Positions 1 through 7,618 of a stretch of DNA of 28,023 nucleotides are shown here, one piece after another (position 1 is the stretch's first letter; each line of letters opens with the position of its first letter). Under the pieces are notes generated by a model. It had not been told where the DNA came from. It worked only from the letters and a program-made list of their open reading frames with translations, and ran no database searches. The position numbers and the translations under genes were made by a program. This stretch comes from AM-2324 sp964225135 (GTDB taxonomy: Bacteria; Bacteroidota; Bacteroidia; Chitinophagales; Saprospiraceae), in the NCBI GenBank assembly GCA_964225135.1, contig CAXQNQ010000259.1, positions 1 to 28,023 on the forward strand, in the 5' to 3' direction.

Positions 1-147
1 AAAAAAGAGACAAAAAAGCAATCAGCTCAAGAATTAGAGTTAGAAAAAGCAAGAGCAAACAGCAGATTCTTTCAGCTGGTAGATAAGGTGCCATATTCCA
101 AAAGCAAAAAAGGACAAGCCTTCGTGAAGAAATCCTCCAAAAGATAA
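1..147 (+). CDS. C-terminal end of an unidentified protein (cut by window start)
   Basis: Frame 1 is open from the first base to a TAA at 145-147 and gives 48 residues. The peptide is rich in Lys, Glu, Arg and Ser and starts with a helical, charged stretch (around ELELEKARA) before a basic tail ending in KKSSKR. I do not recognise the family. The charged helix followed by a basic tail resembles the end of a small DNA-binding protein or an insertion-sequence OrfA, but this is a guess from composition only. Just downstream, another frame holds a short coding-like stretch (about 171-215), so the locus may be decayed. No terminator follows. Confidence 0.4.
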   Translation, partial: KKETKKQSAQELELEKARANSRFFQLVDKVPYSKSKKGQAFVKKSSKR

Positions 148-238
148 ATCGAGCAGCTCACTAACTACTACAAAATAAGGTTGAAGAACTAGATGCAATG
201 TTTCAAACACACTGCTGATTGGAGATGAAATCCACCTA

Positions 239-385
239 CTACATCTTCACCACCTTACCCACATACACCTCACCACGCACATCCACAAACTCTATCAGAT
301 ATAAGCCTGCCTCTCCTTCTATTAATAACTTGGTTAGCTTCTTAGCTAGTCCCTTTCTCCAACAATTGTATACTTTATTTGGTAT
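239..385 (-). pseudogene. Remnant of a T9SS C-terminal sorting domain
   Basis: On the minus strand, an open stretch bounded by an upstream TGA (386-388) and a TAG stop (239-241) encodes 48 residues with no start codon of its own. Its second half contains EAGLYLIEFVD followed by a basic end GKVVKM. This matches the usual end of type-A T9SS sorting domains, where a 'GlYli' strand is followed by a final strand ending in 'kvvk'. A second coding-like stretch (about 386-440, containing EGGGYNVLM) lies just upstream in a different frame. Together they look like the frameshifted 3' end of the adjacent choice-of-anchor-A gene. The assignment rests on motif recognition alone. Confidence 0.45.
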
Positions 386-441
386 TCACAGTTTGCATAA
401 GCACATTGTATCCACCTCCCTCAAGGAGCTTAATTACATTG

Positions 442-1695
442 TTATGGTACAAGTGTACCCAAAAAGTCCTCATTAGCATCAAGCCCTCCAGTCAAATCAA
501 CAAAATCATTACACACAATCTGTCCCTTTACTCGCTTACTTCGACCATATAGTGTCAAATTCGTATTAGGTGCAAAGATGGATCCGCGGAAGTCATCATT
601 ATCCATTAGTATGGTTAAGTTCTCGACGTTATAGATATGATAGATAATATTTCGATTAGCAGCTCCATAATCTTGGGATACCCAGGCATTCCACTCGGCA
701 TTAGTTGCACCTTGCCCATCAATATTGATAAGCAATGGACAATTCGCACTTGGTAAATCACCCCCTAAGTTCATTTGGCTGTAGTTGTTAATCGCGCTAA
801 GCGTGGTTTGGACTACATTATGTCTATTTAATAAAGGAAGTAAAAGGGTATTACCGGATGGACTATTAGGAGGCAATTGAATGGAGGCAGGGAATGCTCT
901 CAATTGCGTGGAATTTGCTACCAATTGAGCATGGACATTATTAATATTGACAATTGAATTTGGTGAATTAGCTAATGCACTACTCCTAGATTGATTTGCG
1001 GAATTAGCAACATAAATTATAGGAATATTTTTTTTAGCTAAATAATAAAAAGCAGTTTTAAGAATAAAATTTTCAGGATTTGATAGTCCTTTATCAAAAC
1101 AAGGTTGAATATCATAAAAATTTGTATTCATGTATGATGCCAAATCCATCATCCATCCTAGACCTACTAATGGAGGAACCCAGATAGGATCATCTTTCTG
1201 GGGCATGATACTGTGTTCATATCTACCTTGAATTTTAAAACTATAGTTTTCAATACGTTTGAACCGCTTAAACCAATGACCTAAAAAGTATTTTCGGTCT
1301 GTTACTTCTGTAGCCATATTTTTGGTTGACCTTACTTGGCCATTATAGACAAATAAATGATGTTCTGTTTCATTACATAGTTGCCATCTTATGCCTAGAT
1401 TAGACAATAAAGCCAATGGTTGTCTGTCTACCTCAAAAAACCCCTTTGAGCCTGCTGTATTTTTAATCTCATACCCATCAGCCCAATCAATAAGAATATC
1501 TGTAGCAATTGACGCATTTGTTTCCACTCCATTTAAACTGGCCGTTCCTCCAGAGAATATTCCAAATCCATTAACTGGATCAAATGGATTGAATCGATTA
1601 ATAGGCTGATCTATTTCATTAGATGGAATAGTAAAGCCACTGATTATAAACAAAACAAGTAATACCAAGGTGGTGAATAAAGTGTATTTCCTCAT
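442..1695 (-). CDS. Choice-of-anchor A family secreted protein, probably missing its anchor
   Basis: A 417-residue protein with an N-terminal signal peptide (hydrophobic residues about 4-22). Residues about 33-70 carry the family's opening motif (NPFDPVNGFGIFSGG, then SIATD). The last 120 residues carry its closing features: PLLINIDG, NIIYHIYN, FRGSIFAPN, KGQIVCNDFV and a final F-G-T-L. These domains are surface modules that normally end in a sorting or anchor signal, such as LPXTG, PEP-CTERM or a T9SS tail. Here the reading frame stops straight after the domain, and T9SS-like remains lie out of frame downstream (239-440). The product may therefore be secreted to the periplasm but not surface-anchored, or the gene may be decaying. 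The middle part (about 1010-1330) is visibly more AT-rich than the ends and shows no recognisable motif. The exact role, perhaps adhesion, is unknown. Confidence 0.7.
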   Translation of the reverse strand: MRKYTLFTTLVLLVLFIISGFTIPSNEIDQPINRFNPFDPVNGFGIFSGGTASLNGVETNASIATDILIDWADGYEIKNTAGSKGFFEVDRQPLALLSNLGIRWQLCNETEHHLFVYNGQVRSTKNMATEVTDRKYFLGHWFKRFKRIENYSFKIQGRYEHSIMPQKDDPIWVPPLVGLGWMMDLASYMNTNFYDIQPCFDKGLSNPENFILKTAFYYLAKKNIPIIYVANSANQSRSSALANSPNSIVNINNVHAQLVANSTQLRAFPASIQLPPNSPSGNTLLLPLLNRHNVVQTTLSAINNYSQMNLGGDLPSANCPLLINIDGQGATNAEWNAWVSQDYGAANRNIIYHIYNVENLTILMDNDDFRGSIFAPNTNLTLYGRSKRVKGQIVCNDFVDLTGGLDANEDFLGTLVP

Positions 1696-1796
1696 GATTC
1701 CTAATTTACTTCAACTTAATTATTTTCTAAATATTCCAATTCTGCAGCATTAGTTATGCGTTGATAGATAAGTCCTTCCTTGATTTTATTATGCGC

Positions 1797-1838
1797 AATC
1801 AACAAATCAACAAATCAACAAAATAGACAAAATAGACA
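1797..1838. repeat. Short tandem repeats (8-bp x3 then 9-bp x2)
   Basis: Three perfect copies of AATCAACA (1797-1820) are followed directly by two perfect copies of AAATAGACA (1821-1838). The block sits just before a terminator-like hairpin, in the gap between divergent genes. No function is evident. Confidence 0.8.
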
Positions 1839-1877
1839 ACAGCCCTCCATAAAAATGAAGGGCTGTTTCTTTTTTTC
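1839..1877 (+). terminator. Rho-independent terminator-like hairpin
   Basis: ACAGCCCT (1839-1846) pairs perfectly with AGGGCTGT (1859-1866) across a 12-nt loop, and a T-rich tract (TTCTTTTTTT) follows on the plus strand. No plus-strand gene precedes it, so it may end an unannotated small RNA or be left over from a lost gene. Confidence 0.65.
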
Positions 1878-2063
1878 AGTAGCTTTTCGATATACATGTA
1901 CCGTTTTCAGCCACCAAAACTTGCTATTAGCGCTTTATTAAAAGCTAATACAATTTACTAATTATTTTGATTTAGTGCTAAAAGTCTAGTTTTCAGCCAC
2001 TATTATCTTCATTATAAACTAATTGTAGCCCTACTGACAAGCACATAGCTGACATAATTATTA
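1878..2063. other. Gene-free stretch between two terminator-like hairpins
   Basis: The 1696-2201 gap holds no convincing protein gene. This part contains a 12-bp direct repeat GTTTTCAGCCAC (1903-1914 and 1989-2000) and a small inverted repeat ATTAGC...GCTAAT (about 1926-1949). With a terminator-like hairpin on each side, a small RNA is possible. No clear promoter box was found. Confidence 0.3.
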
Positions 2064-2098
2064 AAAAAGGCCTTACCACAGCGTAGTCAGACCTTTTT
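2064..2098. terminator. Terminator-like hairpin (imperfect, bidirectional)
   Basis: AAAAAGG-C-CT (2064-2073) pairs with AG-A-CCTTTTT (2089-2098), with one mismatch and a loop of about 15 nt. A and T runs at the two bases would give a U-tract in either direction. No gene ends here, so what it terminates is unknown. Confidence 0.4.
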
Positions 2099-2201
2099 CA
2101 ATCATATAGGCTATACTTTATCCCTAATTTGCATCAACCAAATGACCATCACCATTACAAATTTCCTTAGATTGATATATATTTAATTAAAAAAGAGAAC
2201 A

Positions 2202-3761
2202 ATGGCTATTAAGATTAAATATGTAATTGGTGTTTTCATTTTATTAGTTGGATTATCTGCTTTTAGCCAATCGGACAGTAATACAGCAACCAGTTTTAAG
2301 CCAAATAATGATCTTAAGACTCCTTACAATTCAATATGGGCTCACCTATATTTTTCATCGACTGAAAATTACCAGCCAAAGGAAGCTAGTAAGCCATTTT
2401 ATCTTGCGGAAGAGAAAAATGAAGCAAAAGAATTAGCTTCAAAATTGGTCCAAATCTATGATTGGAAGGGACTTAAACTTGACCTTAGAAAGGTACCTAC
2501 CGATACGTTTTACATGGACTCCATAACTAATAAATTTATATTCCATCCTTTCAAAAATGAATTACCCAATATTTATATCACCAGAATTGATGATCAATGG
2601 GTGTTTGCTAAAGAATCTATAGTTCGTATAGAATCACTTCATGAAGAAATGGGATTCCTAAAACATACGGTACAAGAAATGCTGCCCAAAAACGGACATG
2701 AAGAGTTTCTATATTTGGAAATCTGGCAATGGGCAGCTTTATGCTTTATCCTTGTTATCTTTTTTATTCTTCATTTTTTCTTAACCAAGATATTACACCC
2801 ACTGCTCAAGAAATACATCTTAAAAATTTTACACAAAGAATCCGATAATAAAAAATATATTACCCGACTACCAAAGTTATTGAGTTACTTAATTTTAATT
2901 CAATTTTTAAGGTTAGTGCTTCCGATGCTTCAATTAGGGATATTTATCTCCGAAAAGGTCACCACCATATTCAATATCACCTCAGCCATCATTCTTTTAT
3001 TTATTGGTCTTCAATTAATCAATGTTATTGTACAACTATTCTTGAATTATACTCAAAAAACAGATAATTCAATGGATGATCAATTAGTACCATTATTGGA
3101 TAAATTCATTAAAGTGGTGGTAATCTCCTTAGCTTTAATCCATATACTCAATTTAGCAGGGGTTAATACAACAGCATTATTAGCAGGTGTATCTATTGGA
3201 GGTTTAGCTATAGCTCTTGCAGCGCAAGAAACCGTTAAAAATTTACTAGGATCTGCCATGATTTTCATGGACAAACCCTTTAAAATTGGCGACTTAGTAA
3301 AAGGGCCTAACTTCATGGGGATCATTGTAGAAGTTGGATTTAGATCAACAAGAATAAAAACATCAGATTCCACCATAATCACTATTCCAAATGGTATTGT
3401 TGCCAATTCAACCATTAATAACCTCGGCGCAAGAACGTTCAGGTTATACAAAGTATCTCTAAAGATGGATTGTGCAACAACTAAAGCACAGATGGAAGCC
3501 CTGAAAGCGGAATTAAAAACCTTTACGGATAGTATTCCTGAAATGATTCATAGAAAAGTGGCGTTCCGATTCACTGAGATTAATGAATCTTATCTTGAAA
3601 TGATGTGTAAATTTCCAATAGATACGAGTTCTTATCCAAGAGAACAAGAGCTTAAAGAAGCTATCAATTTCAAGATTATTGAAGTATTAGATAAACTCGA
3701 CATTAATTTATACATGCCATCAAGTACTATCTTTTTGGATCAACAAAAACAACAAGAATAG
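2202..3761 (+). CDS. MscS-family mechanosensitive ion channel
   Basis: A 519-residue inner-membrane protein that should open under membrane tension to release solutes after osmotic downshock. It begins with a signal peptide (residues about 7-22, ending AFSQ). A periplasmic region of about 145 residues with no recognised domain follows. Membrane segments lie at about 175-197, 224-248, 256-283 and 303-325. The pore-lining helix is rich in Gly and Ala (GVSIGGLAIALAAQETVKN, about 329-347), as in MscS TM3. The MscS beta domain follows, with FKIGDLV, the G-I-I-V-E-V-G-F-R-S-T-R segment and TIPNG (about 360-400), then an alpha/beta C-terminal domain to about 510. It is longer than E. coli MscS (286 residues) because of the N-terminal exported domain, as in larger MscS homologues. 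AAAAAGAG a few bases before the ATG can serve as ribosome binding site. It stands alone, with gaps on both sides. Confidence 0.9.
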   Translation: MAIKIKYVIGVFILLVGLSAFSQSDSNTATSFKPNNDLKTPYNSIWAHLYFSSTENYQPKEASKPFYLAEEKNEAKELASKLVQIYDWKGLKLDLRKVPTDTFYMDSITNKFIFHPFKNELPNIYITRIDDQWVFAKESIVRIESLHEEMGFLKHTVQEMLPKNGHEEFLYLEIWQWAALCFILVIFFILHFFLTKILHPLLKKYILKILHKESDNKKYITRLPKLLSYLILIQFLRLVLPMLQLGIFISEKVTTIFNITSAIILLFIGLQLINVIVQLFLNYTQKTDNSMDDQLVPLLDKFIKVVVISLALIHILNLAGVNTTALLAGVSIGGLAIALAAQETVKNLLGSAMIFMDKPFKIGDLVKGPNFMGIIVEVGFRSTRIKTSDSTIITIPNGIVANSTINNLGARTFRLYKVSLKMDCATTKAQMEALKAELKTFTDSIPEMIHRKVAFRFTEINESYLEMMCKFPIDTSSYPREQELKEAINFKIIEVLDKLDINLYMPSSTIFLDQQKQQE

Positions 3762-3837
3762 TTTTCAAACTTAACTTCATTTTAAACCCATATAATCAGT
3801 AATTCCTTATATTCTTATGGAGATGCACATTTATCAT

Positions 3838-3942
3838 TCAAATATCTTCTAATTTAGGAAGGTGCTTTTGTTGTAAGTGATAGACCAAATAATTGCTCAT
3901 GTAGCTTGAGTAATAGTAAATAAGACGATACCAAATAGACAT
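3838..3942 (-). CDS. Possible 34-residue Tyr-rich small protein
   Basis: An ATG at 3940-3942 with TAAGGA a few bases upstream on the minus strand opens 34 codons to a TGA at 3838-3840. The peptide begins MSIWYRLIYYY, is rich in Tyr and Ser, and ends in a basic then acidic tail (KHLPKLEDI). It occupies most of an otherwise empty 251-bp gap between the MscS and XerC/D genes. Ribosome-binding-site spacing and plausible codon use favour a real gene. Its small size and lack of recognised homologues argue for caution. No function can be assigned. Confidence 0.3.
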   Translation of the reverse strand: MSIWYRLIYYYSSYMSNYLVYHLQQKHLPKLEDI

Positions 3943-4012
3943 ATTATCCTTACAAGCTGAGGGCTCATTTCCCTAAATTGAAGGAAAAAAACCTATAACA
4001 ATATAAAATTAC

Positions 4013-4921
4013 ATGGATTGGAATAGTCTTATTACTGGTTTTGTAGATTATCTCATGTTAGAACGAGGTATGAGCAAAAACACTCTTTTGGCTTACGAAA
4101 AGGATATGAGACAATTGCAGGCATTTTTTACCAAGAGAAAACAACCCATCAATCCTATTCAAATCCAACGAACAGATATTCTTGAATTCATCACAGCAAT
4201 TAACCAAATAGGCTTATCTGAAAGGACTCAAGCCCGCATGTTGTCTTCCTTTAAAGCATTTTATAAGTACTTGTTAGTAGAGAAAATAATCACAACCAAT
4301 CCATTAGAGTTAATTGAAAGCCCTAAACTCCCACAAAAAATTCCAGAAGTATTAAGTATTGAAGAAGTGCAATCCATAATAGAGAATGTTGACCTATCTG
4401 ATCCTTTAGGACACAGAAATAGAGCCATTCTAGAAACACTGTATGCTTCTGGACTGCGCGTCAGTGAGCTTATTGAATTAAAAATATCCAACCTCATCTT
4501 TGATCTTGGCTTTATCCGTGTGATTGGTAAAGGGGACAAAGAACGGCTTGTCCCCATTGGAGAAGAGGCTATTACTCAAATCAAGTACTATATCAAACAC
4601 TACCGATCGCAATTGAATATCAAAGATGAATTTAGAGATTATGTTTTTTTAAACCGTAGAGGTGCTCGACTTACGCGTGTAATGATATTCAACATAGTCA
4701 AAAACCAAACTAGTCAAGCGGGCATTCGAAAGAATGTTTCTCCGCACACCTTTAGACACAGTTTTGCTACGCATTTAGTAGAAGGAGGTGCAGACCTAAG
4801 AGCCGTTCAACAAATGCTTGGGCATGAATCTATTTTAACCACTGAAATATACACCCATATCGATCAAAGCTACCTCAAAGAAACCATGTTAAGTTTCCAC
4901 CCGCTAAACAAGAAAAAATAA
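4013..4921 (+). CDS. xerD: Tyrosine recombinase XerC/XerD type
   Basis: A 302-residue site-specific recombinase, the usual length of XerC and XerD, which resolve chromosome dimers at dif before division. The N-terminal SAM-like core-binding domain spans about 5-90 (LMLERGMSKNTLLAYEKD is typical). The catalytic domain spans about 108-292. All catalytic residues are present: Arg149 (in ASGLRVSEL), Lys173 (IGKGDKER), His245 and Arg248 (HTFRHSFATHL), His271 (LGHESI) and the nucleophile Tyr280 (EIYTH). Nothing around it suggests an integron, phage or island, so a housekeeping Xer is more likely than a mobile-element integrase. XerD is preferred over XerC from general likeness, but the two cannot be separated firmly here. 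The next gene starts 38 bp downstream, with its own promoter-like box. Confidence 0.88.
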   Translation: MDWNSLITGFVDYLMLERGMSKNTLLAYEKDMRQLQAFFTKRKQPINPIQIQRTDILEFITAINQIGLSERTQARMLSSFKAFYKYLLVEKIITTNPLELIESPKLPQKIPEVLSIEEVQSIIENVDLSDPLGHRNRAILETLYASGLRVSELIELKISNLIFDLGFIRVIGKGDKERLVPIGEEAITQIKYYIKHYRSQLNIKDEFRDYVFLNRRGARLTRVMIFNIVKNQTSQAGIRKNVSPHTFRHSFATHLVEGGADLRAVQQMLGHESILTTEIYTHIDQSYLKETMLSFHPLNKKK

Positions 4922-4947
4922 GATAAAGCATTATCCTAGAAAGAACT

Positions 4948-4955
4948 TACCTTTG
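4948..4955 (+). promoter_or_regulatory. Bacteroidota -7 promoter box TACCTTTG
   Basis: TACCTTTG fits the TAnnTTTG consensus of the Bacteroidota primary sigma factor. It ends four bases before the ATG at 4960, so transcription would begin at or next to the start codon. No clear -33 TTG is present. Confidence 0.45.
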
Positions 4956-4959
4956 CATC

Positions 4960-6588
4960 ATGGGAAAAAAAATTTTGGCTATTTGTTCTACCCTCATTAG
5001 TTTACTATGGTACTTATCCTTAGGACTTAGTAGTTCTTCCTGTGCTCAAATAGTCAATCCAACTGGAGGCCCAAGAGACACCATTCCTCCAATACTTGAC
5101 ACCCTTTTATCTAGTCCAAATGAAGTGATTAGATTTGAAAAGCAAGACCTATTTTTCACCTTCGATGAATTTCTGAACCTACAAAGCCCTGCAGAGCAAG
5201 TCATAATCACTCCACCCCTAGATTATAATTTCGAAGTAGAACTAAAAAAATTCAAAACGGTCATCTTCAAATTTGCCGAAGAAGAAATACTAAAGGACGA
5301 TGTAACCTACAGTATCAACTTTGGGAATGCTATTAAAGACTTCACCGAAGGAAATGTTTATGATCTCCGTTATGTTTTCTCAACGGGTGACTACATTGAT
5401 TCATTGGAATTAAAAGGACAGGTGCTGGACGCATTTTCCAACGAACCGGTTGACAAAGCTTTGGTGATGTTATATACCTCCTTACAAGATTCAGTAGTTC
5501 GCACAGAAAAGCCATTTTACTTCACAAAAACCAACAATCAAGGGCTTTATCACTTCAAAAACTTAAGAGCAGATACCTTTAAATTAATTGCTCTGGTAGA
5601 TAAAAATGTCAATTATTTATTCGATTTGGAGAGTGAATTCATAGGATTTATTGATAGCGCAGTCGTATTAACGGATAGCTTCTTCCAGCCTATCCAACTC
5701 GATATTTTCCAAGAAGTACAAGCACTTAAAATCATAGAAAAAGATATCAAAACGAAGGGCCTTGCTACTTTCACATTCAATAGAGTACCAGATAGTCTAA
5801 ATATATCGATTGATCGTTACCAAGACATGGATTATATCTTAGAGGAAGACCAACTTCAAATCTGGTATAATCCCAAAGGAGATACTTCTGTCCAAGTCAT
5901 CTTAGATCATCCTAATTTTATGGATACCTTTTATCTTTCAACTGCGGATAAAAGTTTTGATAAGGAAAAGCACGTCATTAAAAGACCCAATTCCAACATG
6001 AGCAAAAATAAATTGCTCCCAAATTCGGACCTTCAATTGATATTTGAAGAACCTATAAATATTACAGATAGCTTCAATGCGCACATCTATGTGGACAGTA
6101 TTTTCATTGATAGTATACAGATCGCGAAGAGGGATACTACGGACCACAGAATAGTCTGGATTCCATTACCTAATGACACCTTTAAAACTAAAATACTGCA
6201 ATTTTTGCCTGGAAGTTTCACAACCATTCATGAAAAAAAGCAAGACAGCTTAAAATTTCGCTATGAATATGCCACTTCAGAAATACTTTCTGGACTAACC
6301 CTAACCATCAATGGTCTTGATAGTACATTAACTTATCAAGGACATATCAAACTCAAAGAGGCAATCATAGAATCATTTTCCATTAATGAAAAGGCTTCCT
6401 ATACTAGAACCTTTACCCCCCTATTCCCAGGCGAATATACCCTTGAGCTCATTGAGGATAAAAACAGAAATGGCGCTTGGGATACAGGTAATTACAACTT
6501 AAAAGAGCATGCAGAAAAAAGGCGTATATTTACCATAGAAAAGCTTCGAGAGAATTGGGAGGTTGAATCCATCATCAATTGGGAATAA
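4960..6588 (+). CDS. Ig-like (Big_5) domain lipoprotein with carboxypeptidase-regulatory-like segment
   Basis: A 542-residue exported protein of a family widespread in Bacteroidota. The signal sequence ends at Cys28 (SSSSCAQ), followed by the family signature PTGGPRDTIPP. This suggests a lipoprotein, although the lipobox is imperfect. A bacterial Ig-like domain of the Big_5/SbsA type spans about 40-145 (ends with INFGNAIKDFTEGN...FSTGD). Next comes a carboxypeptidase-regulatory-like beta segment (about 150-220: LKGQVLDAFSNEPVDKALV...). The remaining 320 residues are beta-rich and end in an EF-like DKNRNGAWDTGNY loop (about 501-513). The start codon has no ribosome binding site but lies right after a promoter-like box. 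Only 11 bp separate it from the lptB-like gene, so cotranscription is likely. The role is unknown; an envelope structural or assembly role fits the neighbourhood. Confidence 0.75.
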   Translation: MGKKILAICSTLISLLWYLSLGLSSSSCAQIVNPTGGPRDTIPPILDTLLSSPNEVIRFEKQDLFFTFDEFLNLQSPAEQVIITPPLDYNFEVELKKFKTVIFKFAEEEILKDDVTYSINFGNAIKDFTEGNVYDLRYVFSTGDYIDSLELKGQVLDAFSNEPVDKALVMLYTSLQDSVVRTEKPFYFTKTNNQGLYHFKNLRADTFKLIALVDKNVNYLFDLESEFIGFIDSAVVLTDSFFQPIQLDIFQEVQALKIIEKDIKTKGLATFTFNRVPDSLNISIDRYQDMDYILEEDQLQIWYNPKGDTSVQVILDHPNFMDTFYLSTADKSFDKEKHVIKRPNSNMSKNKLLPNSDLQLIFEEPINITDSFNAHIYVDSIFIDSIQIAKRDTTDHRIVWIPLPNDTFKTKILQFLPGSFTTIHEKKQDSLKFRYEYATSEILSGLTLTINGLDSTLTYQGHIKLKEAIIESFSINEKASYTRTFTPLFPGEYTLELIEDKNRNGAWDTGNYNLKEHAEKRRIFTIEKLRENWEVESIINWE

Positions 6589-6599
6589 AGTAAAGAGAT

Positions 6600-7355
6600 A
6601 TGATCCTAAGAGCAGAAGAATTAGTCAAAGTATATGGCAAAAGAACAGTCGTAAAGGGTGTTTCTTTAGAGGTGAAAAAGGGTGAAATCGTAGGTTTACT
6701 TGGACCTAATGGAGCAGGGAAAACTACTTCTTTTTACATGGTGGTAGGTTTTGTGAAACCCAATGGTGGTAGCGTTTTTCTAGATCAAGAAGAAATCACC
6801 TCCTTACCCATGTACCAACGAGCTCAAAGAGGGATTGGTTATCTTCCTCAGGAACCTAGTGTATTTAGAAGATTATCTGTAGAGGATAACATCATGGCGG
6901 TGTTAGAAATGACCACCTTATCAAAGGAAGAGCAAAAGGAAAAACTAGAGACCCTGATTAGCGAGTTTAGATTGGAAAAAGTTCGCAAAAATTTGGGTAA
7001 TTCTTTATCTGGTGGAGAACGAAGAAGAACAGAAATAGCCAGAGCACTAGCCACTTCACCTAATTTCATTTTGCTAGATGAACCCTTTGCAGGAATTGAT
7101 CCAATCGCGGTAGAAGATATCCAATACATTGTGGCTAAACTAAGAACCAAGGATATTGGCATCTTAATCACAGATCATAATGTACAAGAAACGCTTTCCA
7201 TTACAGATCGGGCTTATTTGATGTTTGAAGGAAATATTCTCAAAGCTGGTACAGCAGAAGAATTAGCAGCAGATGAGCAAGTAAGGCGAGTATATCTTGG
7301 TCAAAACTTCGAGCTAAAACGTAAAGACATTCAAATCGACCCAACGGAATCATGA
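6600..7355 (+). CDS. lptB: LPS export ABC transporter ATP-binding protein LptB
   Basis: A 251-residue ABC ATPase that powers the LptBFG extractor, moving lipopolysaccharide from the inner membrane into the Lpt bridge. The Walker A motif GPNGAGKTT is at 35-43 (Lys41), the Q-loop near 84 (YLPQEPS), the signature LSGGERRRTEIARAL at 136-150, Walker B FILLDE at 156-161 and the switch His at 193. The ERRR-E-IARAL form of the signature and the PFAGIDP that follows are typical of LptB rather than of other short ABC ATPases. It is close to the usual LptB length (about 241) with a short C-terminal tail. AAAGAGAT precedes the ATG. No lptA/C/F/G genes lie alongside. Instead its stop overlaps the start of a small lipoprotein gene (ATGA at 7352-7355). 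Confidence 0.9.
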   Translation: MILRAEELVKVYGKRTVVKGVSLEVKKGEIVGLLGPNGAGKTTSFYMVVGFVKPNGGSVFLDQEEITSLPMYQRAQRGIGYLPQEPSVFRRLSVEDNIMAVLEMTTLSKEEQKEKLETLISEFRLEKVRKNLGNSLSGGERRRTEIARALATSPNFILLDEPFAGIDPIAVEDIQYIVAKLRTKDIGILITDHNVQETLSITDRAYLMFEGNILKAGTAEELAADEQVRRVYLGQNFELKRKDIQIDPTES

Positions 7356-7618
7356 ATTGGATCAAGTGTCTACCCATATTCTTTTTATTAGTGGCTTGTT
7401 CTGAGCCACCAGCGCCCAAGCTTCGCTTGAATAATAGGCGTATTGCAGATAGTATTTACAAAGAACAAATACCTATGCTCACTACGGAGCAGGATAGCCT
7501 ATGCAAATTGCTGGAAGAAGAACACTTAGATCAAGTAATAGATTCTATTCTTAATCTTCGCAGAGCTAAAATCAAAGCTCAAATACAGCGATCTAAAAAG
7601 CCTACAAATGAAAAATAG
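7352..7618 (+). CDS. Small predicted lipoprotein A of a tandem pair
   Basis: An 88-residue protein. A short hydrophobic signal ends in the lipobox LVAC (Cys16), so it should be lipidated. The mature part is highly charged and probably helical, without a recognised domain. Its ATG overlaps the lptB stop by four bases, which implies translational coupling with the LPS exporter ATPase. The segment C-(12 residues)-DSIL lines up without gaps with the same segment in the next gene product, suggesting an old tandem duplication. It overlaps the next gene by 11 bp. The function is unknown; a role in the envelope is inferred only from lipidation and context. Confidence 0.6.
   Translation: MNWIKCLPIFFLLVACSEPPAPKLRLNNRRIADSIYKEQIPMLTTEQDSLCKLLEEEHLDQVIDSILNLRRAKIKAQIQRSKKPTNEK

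Noticed and set aside
219..476. 85-codon plus-strand frame
   Set aside because: It overlaps the 3' end of the anchor-A gene and the antisense of the T9SS-like tail, has no ribosome binding site and gives a low-complexity Ser/Thr peptide.
1716..1817. Coding-like minus-strand stretch ending LEYLENN at a TAA (1716-1718)
   Set aside because: It has no ATG, is bounded upstream by a stop within the tandem repeat and matches no family I recognise. It may be the end of a lost gene but cannot be supported.
4013..4921. Tyrosine recombinase as the sign of an integrated element
   Set aside because: The protein has the standard Xer length and motifs, and no attachment repeats, tRNA gene or phage or conjugation genes are nearby.
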